7,386 bases of DNA, taken from Acidobacteriaceae bacterium. Its GTDB lineage: Bacteria > Acidobacteriota > Terriglobia > Terriglobales > Acidobacteriaceae. Each line of letters begins with the position of its first letter. The first letter of the stretch is position 1. The stretch covers positions 2,137 to 9,522 of the forward strand of contig PLKR01000168.1 in NCBI GenBank assembly GCA_003140655.1, in the 5' to 3' direction. The notes beneath the pieces were generated by a model. That model was not told where the DNA came from. It did no database searches and saw nothing but the letters and a program-made list of their open reading frames with translations. The position numbers and the translations under genes are program-made. Shown here piece after piece: positions 1 through 4,905 of this stretch.

Positions 1-578
1 CCGGGTTAAGACGGTCCGTCGATGCCGCCGTGTCAGCCCTGGCTGTCGCCAGCATTCCGCTCACGCTCGGCACTCTCGCCACCGCTCATCTGGTGGTACC
101 GTGGGTCCTGGGAGCTAGTTATGCGGGCGCCGTCGCCCCGGTGCGCTGGATGGCAGCCTATCTTCTGGCGGCTCCCATTGCATCTCTGCTGTCGGGAACG
201 ATTCTCTACGCTCTGGGCCGGCATCGTGCCTATCTGGCGTCAGCGACTGTAGGCGCCTTCGCGGCGGTACTACTTTCGCTGATACTGGTTCGCACTCTCG
301 GTCTGACCGGGGTTTGCATTGCTTTCGTCCTCGCCGAAATTGCGGTGGGCGCCACCGCGTACCTGTTGATTCCCAGTGATCTGAAGGGTCTCTGGAGGAA
401 TCCCATCATCGTGGTCGCGGGATTTTCGGGGTTGCTGATGGTCGCAGCGGTCAGGCTGGTGAATTCCTATAATGCTCGACCGCTGCTTGTGGTCGCGGTT
501 GGCGCGGCCGTCTATTTGATTGCATTGGGTGTGCTGGGCAGAAGCTCACTGCAGCGGCAATTCGGGGGCGCGAAGTGA
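1..578 (+). CDS. Polysaccharide flippase (Wzx-like), C-terminal part
   Basis: The frame is open from the left edge (first full codon at base 3) to a TGA at 576-578, giving 191 residues with no start visible, so the gene begins upstream of the window. A GTG at 30 is in frame but need not be the start. The protein is almost wholly hydrophobic: about five or six membrane segments of Ala/Leu/Val/Ile are separated by short loops such as GRHRAY and PSDLKGLWRNP, and it ends in a short basic tail. The segment around GLTGVCIAFVLAEIAVGATAYLL-type residues (bases 300-368) is typical of the last half of Wzx/MATE-like polysaccharide export proteins. These move undecaprenyl-linked oligosaccharides across the inner membrane. 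The downstream methyltransferase, glycosyltransferase and polymerase support this. The stop overlaps the next start as GTGA, so the two are probably co-translated. Another multispanning protein of the locus is possible, because the diagnostic N-terminal half is missing. Confidence 0.72.
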   Translation, partial: GLRRSVDAAVSALAVASIPLTLGTLATAHLVVPWVLGASYAGAVAPVRWMAAYLLAAPIASLLSGTILYALGRHRAYLASATVGAFAAVLLSLILVRTLGLTGVCIAFVLAEIAVGATAYLLIPSDLKGLWRNPIIVVAGFSGLLMVAAVRLVNSYNARPLLVVAVGAAVYLIALGVLGRSSLQRQFGGAK

Positions 579-1300
579 TTGCGAATGCAAAGTCAGGGAA
601 AGTGCGGTACTCGCAGACCGAGTCAGCGCGTGGGATGGACATCGTCCGCCCTTCTCTGACCGACTTCAGCTATCTGGACTGCCGGCGTCGTACTCAATTG
701 ATTCGAGAAGTCGCAGTGCGGCTCCAGCCCGGAACAACGAAGATATTGCTCGACATCGGCGGCAGGGGGAAACCTTACGCGGAATACTTCCGCGACCGGG
801 TACTCTGGCATTTCGTCGTAGATATTGAACCGGGCGCTTCGGTGGATTTTGTCGGGGACGCTCGCGTTCTGCCGGTGGCCGAGGGCAGCGTCGATGTCGT
901 CCTTTGCACCCAGGTCATTGAGCACGTCCCAGAGCCGGTTCGCGTTCTGCAGGAAATCTTTCGCGTGTTGCGTCCGGGTGGCACGCTGATCTTAAGCGTG
1001 CCTGCCATCTTCCCCCAGCACGGCTCGCCGGGAGATTATTGGCGCTACATGCCGCAGGGGCTGGCATGGCTGCTGCGGGATTTTCACAATCTTGAAATAC
1101 AGGGGGAAACTGGCACGGTTGGCAGCCTGTTTCTAGTCTTCAATATGTATTTGTACGTCTTCACCGGCCCCTGGCCATGGATGAGGAGATTGGCCAGCCT
1201 TTGCATTTGTCCGATTACAAATCTTCTGGGCCGCACTGCTGCCGCAATTTATCGCGGCGATCAGTTCGCCAGCAACTACTTCGTCGTGGCGACGCGTTAA
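575..1300 (+). CDS. Class I SAM-dependent methyltransferase (Methyltransf_11 type)
   Basis: This 241-residue soluble protein should transfer a methyl group from S-adenosylmethionine, most likely to a sugar or lipid-linked sugar of the polysaccharide. Motif I is LLDIGGRGKPY (residues 58-68), a variant of the usual D-x-G-x-G-x-G. The acidic residue ending strand 2 is D83 in VDIEPG. GDARVLP (94-100) and the VIEHV motif (114-118), followed by VLRPGGTLILSVP (131-143), complete the Rossmann-like SAM fold. A DYWRYMPQGL stretch (154-163) is common in methyltransferases of glycan clusters. The start chosen is GTG at 575, which overlaps the flippase stop and has a G-rich stretch (564-568) six bases upstream. 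An ATG at 635 is a possible alternative that would keep all motifs. The substrate cannot be read from the sequence. The ~75 residues after the core contain a hydrophobic, aromatic segment (182-200) that may contact membrane or lipid. Confidence 0.85.
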   Translation: MIANAKSGKVRYSQTESARGMDIVRPSLTDFSYLDCRRRTQLIREVAVRLQPGTTKILLDIGGRGKPYAEYFRDRVLWHFVVDIEPGASVDFVGDARVLPVAEGSVDVVLCTQVIEHVPEPVRVLQEIFRVLRPGGTLILSVPAIFPQHGSPGDYWRYMPQGLAWLLRDFHNLEIQGETGTVGSLFLVFNMYLYVFTGPWPWMRRLASLCICPITNLLGRTAAAIYRGDQFASNYFVVATR

Positions 1301-1301
1301 G

Positions 1302-1388
1302 GTGAAAAACTCGGAGTTCCATCTTCGCAGGAGTGTTTTTCGAGACTTAGCGCGTCCCGGATACTTCCGCCGGGAGTCGAGGGCTTGA
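1302..1388 (+). CDS. Possible small basic peptide ORF between methyltransferase and glycosyltransferase
   Basis: A GTG at 1302, one base after the methyltransferase stop, opens 28 codons that end in a TGA at 1386-1388. The peptide is strongly basic: it begins VKNSEFHLRRSV and ends YFRRESRA, with many arginines. Its stop overlaps the TTG start of the glycosyltransferase as TTGA, the same kind of junction seen at 575-578, 2533-2536 and 6813-6816. It therefore fills the only real gap in the operon. I see no clear Shine-Dalgarno sequence for the GTG, and frames of this length are common by chance. Read it as a candidate coupling or leader ORF, not an established gene. No known family is recognised. 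Confidence 0.2.
   Translation: MKNSEFHLRRSVFRDLARPGYFRRESRA
1372..1383 (+). promoter_or_regulatory. Ribosome binding site deciding the TTG start of the glycosyltransferase
   Basis: GGGAG at 1372-1376, with a further GAGGG at 1379-1383, precedes the TTG at 1385. The first element ends eight bases before the start, a good spacing. There is no ATG or GTG in this frame between the stop at 1298-1300 and 1385. The protein from 1385 begins (M)IPKLVIVTE, the usual N-terminal beta strand of a GT4 enzyme. TTG is therefore the best start. Confidence 0.6.
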
Positions 1389-2536
1389 TCCCCAAGTTGG
1401 TAATCGTTACCGAGATCATTGCGCCGTACCGGATTCCTGTTTTCAATGCCCTGGCGGAGAGACGGGAAATTGACCTGCATGTTATGTTTCTTTCCGAGAA
1501 CGACGCCACCTTGCGCCAGTGGCGAGTGTATAAAGACGAGATCAAGTTTCAATACGATGTGCTTCCGTCGTGGCGGCAGCGCCTCGGCAGACATAACATT
1601 TTGCTCAATCGCGGGGTTATTTCAGCCTTAAACAAGATCAACCCCGACGCTGTGTTGTGCGGCGGATACAACTATCTGGCCTCCTGGGAGTCCGCTGGTT
1701 GGGCGAGACTCCATCGCGTGCCATTGTTGCTGTGGTCGGAAAGCACGGCGTTGGACAACCGACGAGGACATTCTATTGTGGAGTTCATGAAGCGACGCTT
1801 CTTGAGTCTGTGCCGGGCCTTTGTTGTTCCAGGCAAATCGTCGTCGCAGTATTTGAGCGATCTTGGAATTCGGGATGAGCGCGTTTTTACAGCGCCCAAC
1901 GCCGTTGACATCCAGTTGTTTGCGACATTGGCGGAAGAAGCGAGCCGAAGAGAATTCCAAGTGCGCGCCCGCCTCTCTCTGCCGTTGCGATACTTCGTTT
2001 ACATTGGCCGATTGGTGCGGGCCAAGGGAGTATTCGATCTTCTGGAAGCCTATGCCCAGTTGGACGGTGAGATTCGCGCGCGCGTTGGGTTAGTATTTGT
2101 GGGAGATGGTGCGGACCGCGCCGAACTGATGGAACGAGCTTCACGAATTGCACCGGGGACCGTCCAGTTTTCTGGCTTTGTGCAGCGCGAGGGATTGCCC
2201 CAGTTTTATGCTTTGGCCGATGCATTGGTTTTCCCCACTCACAGTGATCCCTGGGGGTTGGTGGTGAACGAAGCGATGTCGTGTGGTTTGCCAGTGATCG
2301 CCACCAGCGTTGCCGGATGTGTGCCGGATCTGGTGCAAGACGGCTGGAATGGATTTGTGGTCCCGCCTCGAGATGCGTCTCACCTCGCCGCCGCGATGTC
2401 AGATTTAGCGGACAATTCCGCACTGCGAATTGAAATGGGTTCCAGGGGCAGGGAACGAGTAAATGCGTATTCTCCCGCGGCTTGGGCTGAGGGATTGGTA
2501 AGAGCAATGGAATCCATCTGTGCGAGGGAGCAATGA
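1385..2536 (+). CDS. Glycosyltransferase family 4 (GT-B fold)
   Basis: This 383-residue protein has the length and layout of retaining GT4 enzymes. The N-terminal acceptor-side domain (about 1-190) starts with KLVIVTEIIAPYRIPVFNAL. The C-terminal nucleotide-sugar domain (about 200-380) carries YIGRLVRAKG (206-215, with the phosphate-binding Arg209 and Lys214), VGDG (239-242), VQFSGFV (260-266), the donor-binding SDPWGLVVNEAMSCGLPVIAT stretch (287-307) and NGFVVPP (322-328). In the E-x7-E signature the first Glu is Asp288 and the second is Glu296. The protein has no signal peptide or membrane segment, so it should act at the inner face of the cytoplasmic membrane. There it adds a sugar from a nucleotide donor to a growing lipid-linked oligosaccharide. 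Donor, acceptor and linkage cannot be predicted. Its stop overlaps the next start (ATGA at 2533), so it is coupled to the polymerase gene. Confidence 0.93.
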   Translation: MIPKLVIVTEIIAPYRIPVFNALAERREIDLHVMFLSENDATLRQWRVYKDEIKFQYDVLPSWRQRLGRHNILLNRGVISALNKINPDAVLCGGYNYLASWESAGWARLHRVPLLLWSESTALDNRRGHSIVEFMKRRFLSLCRAFVVPGKSSSQYLSDLGIRDERVFTAPNAVDIQLFATLAEEASRREFQVRARLSLPLRYFVYIGRLVRAKGVFDLLEAYAQLDGEIRARVGLVFVGDGADRAELMERASRIAPGTVQFSGFVQREGLPQFYALADALVFPTHSDPWGLVVNEAMSCGLPVIATSVAGCVPDLVQDGWNGFVVPPRDASHLAAAMSDLADNSALRIEMGSRGRERVNAYSPAAWAEGLVRAMESICAREQ

Positions 2537-3966
2537 AGAGCAGAGTTCAGGTAATTCTCCTCCCTCTGGGAATGATTGTTTGTCTGGCGCTGTTTGCTCT
2601 GGTGGAGAGCCGCCCGGTCTGGTTCGCCAACACAACCTTTCTCGAGGCGTTCCTCGCGTTGCAGATTGCGTTCATTGGCCTGACACATTATGAAACAGTA
2701 TTCTTTCCTCTCTTGATATTCACATTTCTTTGGGCAGGATCATCGCTGCCCTATTATGGAACCGGGATGGCGCTGCGCTGGCTTTTTCTGGCGGTGGGCG
2801 CATTAGGCGGCTTCGTCATCTGGATCAAGAATCCACGGCCGCGACATTTTGTGGCCTTCCATCTGGTGGCCTTGCTGTGCGTGCTTTCCGCGCTCGTCTC
2901 CGCCGTAGTTTCCGAGATACCGAAAACAGCTTTGCTGAAAGTAGCCAGCCTGTTTTTGCTGTTCCTGTATGCGTCCTCGGGAGCCCGTGCATCGATCGCC
3001 GGACGGCAGCACAAATTTATGAACGGCTTGGTGCTGGCATGTGAGGTGCTGGCTTATGTCTCGGCAGCGTGTTACTTCGCTTTGGGTTACCCCGTTTTCG
3101 GCAACCCTAACGCTCTGGGGGCGATTATCGGCGTTGCCATAGTTCCGGTCTTGCTGTGGGCGGCTCTGGCGGCTGAAACTCGGGGTCTGAGGCAGCGCCG
3201 ATTTTTTGCCCTGGCCTTGTGTGGCGTGCTGCTTTACCAGGCCAACTCACGCGCCTCGACTTTAGCTGCAATTGTGGTAGTCCTGGTGCTCACGGTGGGT
3301 CTGCGTCACCAGCGGTTGCTCTTGCAGTGTGCCTTTGTTTCTGTCTTGTTCCTCACTGCGATGGCGGTGATTAGTCCCAGCCAGATGGAGGAACGGGTTA
3401 CGGAGTTCACTGGAAGGGCCATTTACAAAGCAGCTGGCACTCATCCCGGCGCGCTAGGGTCCCGCCTTTCACCGTGGACTGAGACGCTTTCGGTTGTCAA
3501 GCGGCGCCCTTGGTTTGGCACTGGTTTTGGCACCAGTGAACTGGGCGAATTTCGCCCGGGCCTGAGTGCGTCTTCCATATACACGATAGAAGGGAGCAAC
3601 CGGGAGCATGGCAATAGCTATTTGGCGATGGCGGAGTATTTGGGGCTGCTAGGCTCCGTGCCGTTTCTGGTCTTGCTTCTCATGCTGGTTCGGATATTGG
3701 TTCGAACCTTTAGTTGGATGCGGAGAACCGCGAATCCCTACCACTACTGCATTCCGTTTACGCTGGTTGTGATCGCGGGTTTGGTGCATGCCTTCTTTGA
3801 AGACTGGCTGTTCGCGGTGGGATCTTATCTCTGCTTGTTCTTTTGGGTGTCGGTTTTTCTGCTGATAGACCTGGCGCCGGAACTCAAGGCCGAACTGCGA
3901 ATGCCCGCCTCCAAGCCCTTCCCTGCGTTCGCTCAGCCGCAGGTGCTAGGGCGACCGACGGCCTAG
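2533..3966 (+). CDS. O-antigen polymerase/ligase family membrane protein (Wzy_C / WaaL-like)
   Basis: This 477-residue protein has about ten to twelve hydrophobic segments and a large periplasmic-type loop near residues 280-365, the architecture of Wzy polymerases and WaaL ligases. Family-like motifs are NPNALGA (191-197), the conserved Arg region NSRAS (238-242) opening the Wzy_C domain, RPWFGTGFG (325-333), and REHGNSYLAMAEYLGLLG (357-374) with His359 and Asn361 at the position of the usual H-N-x-(Y/L) signature. A final VHAFFEDWLF block follows (418-427). It would join lipid-linked repeat units, or transfer finished glycan to an acceptor, on the periplasmic face of the inner membrane. Sequence alone does not separate polymerase from ligase, but the neighbouring flippase and glycosyltransferase favour a Wzy role. 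The ATG at 2533 overlaps the upstream stop and follows a GAGGGAG at 2524-2530. The last ~30 residues are Pro/Ala-rich and probably cytoplasmic. Confidence 0.87.
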   Translation: MKSRVQVILLPLGMIVCLALFALVESRPVWFANTTFLEAFLALQIAFIGLTHYETVFFPLLIFTFLWAGSSLPYYGTGMALRWLFLAVGALGGFVIWIKNPRPRHFVAFHLVALLCVLSALVSAVVSEIPKTALLKVASLFLLFLYASSGARASIAGRQHKFMNGLVLACEVLAYVSAACYFALGYPVFGNPNALGAIIGVAIVPVLLWAALAAETRGLRQRRFFALALCGVLLYQANSRASTLAAIVVVLVLTVGLRHQRLLLQCAFVSVLFLTAMAVISPSQMEERVTEFTGRAIYKAAGTHPGALGSRLSPWTETLSVVKRRPWFGTGFGTSELGEFRPGLSASSIYTIEGSNREHGNSYLAMAEYLGLLGSVPFLVLLLMLVRILVRTFSWMRRTANPYHYCIPFTLVVIAGLVHAFFEDWLFAVGSYLCLFFWVSVFLLIDLAPELKAELRMPASKPFPAFAQPQVLGRPTA

Positions 3967-4041
3967 TCAAGCACAAGCCCTCTAATGGTTATGTTGGAAT
4001 TCTGAATCTCGGCGGCTGCGAAGGCAAGAAAGCCAGTCCGA
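3967..4041. other. Convergent intergenic spacer, no clear terminator
   Basis: These 75 bases separate the 3' ends of the polymerase gene (+) and the FkbM gene (-). I looked for a GC-rich stem followed by a T run on either strand and found none. The best candidate is a 4-bp stem (GTCC, loop GATCA, GGAC) just inside the FkbM 3' end, too weak to call. Termination may be Rho-dependent, or the transcripts may overlap. Confidence 0.4.
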
Positions 4042-4806
4042 TCAGGACGGAACCGCCAGGGTGTGAAACCAGGCCCGGTCAATGGGCTGGTGGGGATGGA
4101 CTTGCGCCCCGTAGAGCTTGTATTTTGCGTTGTGCAACATCTTCGTGAGTTCATCCGAGTTCTGCGCCGAGACCTCGCACCAGATTGTCGGTCTGACTTC
4201 TTTCAGCAGCCGTTGTGCCCCCTTCAAAACTCCCACCTCGTGGGTCTCCGCGTCGATCTTCAACACGGAAGGAGGGGTGAAAGACTCCAGAAGAAAATCC
4301 AAGGTTAGCGAGACGGTCGGCTGAACGAACCGCGCACCCCTCGCCTCGGTTGACCCCATAGCCTCAATCAAGTGGTTCGAGGCCCTGGCCCTTTTGGCGA
4401 TTGCCAGCTTGGAGATCCGGTTTGAATCTGAAATTGACGCGCATAAAACTTCAACCGGCGCACATTTGTATTGGCCGGCCCCCAGTTGCTGAGAAGAGCG
4501 ATTGATCAAATGCGCAAGCCAGAAATCCGGCTCGATGGCCAATACCAGTCCAGATTGTCCCGACAGGGCAGCAGCACAAAGACTGAACAGCCCGACGTTG
4601 GCGCCCACGTCCCATACTACAGAGCCTGGCTTCACGAGTTCTTCCGCCATGCTATACAGGACGGGATCTACTCTCGACATAGCCGACCAATAGCGCAGGC
4701 CCGCCTCGGGCGTGACATATATGGGGAGGCGGCCAAATTTCGATGGGAGCCGGCGCCGCAATACAACTCCCCTGCTCAAAAGTTCCGCCAATCTACGAAT
4801 GCTCAT
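4042..4806 (-). CDS. FkbM family SAM-dependent methyltransferase
   Basis: Read from the ATG at 4806-4804, this is a 254-residue enzyme of the FkbM family. These enzymes O-methylate sugars or hydroxyl groups of glycans and natural products. The SAM-binding core shows VVWDVGANVGLFSL (63-76), AIEPD (90-94), and the family hallmark LKIDAETHEVGVLKGAQ (182-198). In the hallmark the usual E-G-(H/A)-E reads E187-T-H-E190. IWCEVS (208-213) follows. An in-frame GTG at 4866 would add 20 residues (274 in all), but it has no Shine-Dalgarno sequence and the added residues look unlike the family. The ATG has a nearby though closely spaced GGGAG (4814-4810), and a -10-like element lies between the two starts, so I prefer the ATG. 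The gene is the only one on the - strand. It converges on the polymerase gene (75 bp apart) and diverges from the aldolase gene. It is probably a decoration gene of the same glycan. The substrate is unknown. Confidence 0.88.
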   Translation of the reverse strand: MSIRRLAELLSRGVVLRRRLPSKFGRLPIYVTPEAGLRYWSAMSRVDPVLYSMAEELVKPGSVVWDVGANVGLFSLCAAALSGQSGLVLAIEPDFWLAHLINRSSQQLGAGQYKCAPVEVLCASISDSNRISKLAIAKRARASNHLIEAMGSTEARGARFVQPTVSLTLDFLLESFTPPSVLKIDAETHEVGVLKGAQRLLKEVRPTIWCEVSAQNSDELTKMLHNAKYKLYGAQVHPHQPIDRAWFHTLAVPS

Positions 4807-4809
4807 GGC

Positions 4810-4814
4810 TCCCG
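4810..4814 (-). promoter_or_regulatory. Weak ribosome binding site for the FkbM ATG start
   Basis: On the - strand GGGAG is followed by CC and then the ATG at 4806. The spacing is shorter than ideal, so initiation may be modest. The alternative GTG at 4866 has no purine-rich stretch in front of it, so this site still favours the ATG. Confidence 0.35.
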
Positions 4815-4832
4815 GCTCAATTTTCGATGTTT

Positions 4833-4855
4833 GAAGCTGGTAGTATACTGGCTTC
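4833..4855. repeat. Imperfect 10-bp inverted repeat in the divergent intergenic region
   Basis: The left arm GAAGCTGGTA (4833-4842) and right arm TACTGGCTTC (4846-4855) are inverted with 8 of 10 matches around a 3-base centre. In a + strand transcript the two mismatches become G-U wobbles, so the RNA could form a continuous 10-pair stem with a GUA loop. The repeat covers the -10-like palindrome, where a repressor or activator could bind. It may be an operator, or have no function. Confidence 0.35.
4842..4849. promoter_or_regulatory. Candidate divergent promoter with palindromic -10 element
   Basis: AGTATACT is a perfect 8-bp palindrome. It presents TATACT (five of six matches to the TATAAT consensus) on the + strand at 4844-4849 and on the - strand at 4847-4842. 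It lies between the divergent FkbM and aldolase genes. A + transcript would have a leader of about 50 bases before the ATG at 4906. A - transcript would have a leader of about 30 bases before the ATG at 4806. No good -35 box sits at 16-18 bases on either side (TTTTCG at 4821-4826 for +, TTCGGT at 4870-4865 for -), so an activator or an alternative sigma factor might be needed, or the match may be chance. Confidence 0.35.
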
Positions 4856-4892
4856 CAACAAATCACCGAACAATCAGCGTGTTGGGAGCACC

Positions 4893-4900
4893 GGGAGAAG
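4893..4900 (+). promoter_or_regulatory. Strong ribosome binding site fixing the aldolase start
   Basis: GGGAGAAG, with its GGGAGA core at 4893-4898, lies seven bases before the ATG at 4906, a near-ideal Shine-Dalgarno and spacing. This fixes the start, although the reading frame stays open for another 145 codons upstream, antisense to the FkbM gene. A GTG at 4900 is also in frame but sits too close to the motif. Confidence 0.7.
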
Positions 4901-4905
4901 TGGGG

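Noticed and set aside
1887..2507. 206-codon open frame on the - strand
   Set aside because: It is antisense to the GT4 donor-binding domain. The translation is Pro/Arg/His-rich with no motif or credible start context.
3519..3538. Perfect 7-bp inverted repeat (CACTGGT, 6-base loop, ACCAGTG) that could form a hairpin
   Set aside because: It lies inside the polymerase gene in codons for the conserved GTGFGTS stretch and is not followed by a T run, so the protein sequence explains it.
4036..4048. Possible terminator hairpin at the convergent gene ends (GTCC, loop GATCA, GGAC)
   Set aside because: Only four base pairs, no T run on either strand, and most of it lies inside the FkbM 3' end.
4831..4849. 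TTGAAG (4831-4836) as a -35 box for the TATACT at 4844
   Set aside because: The spacer is only 7 bases, far below the 16-18 needed for a sigma-70 promoter.
4471..4905. Upstream in-frame extension of the aldolase gene, giving a 781-residue protein
   Set aside because: This stretch is antisense to the well-supported FkbM coding region, its translation is low-complexity and unlike the aldolase family, and a strong ribosome binding site fixes the start at 4906.
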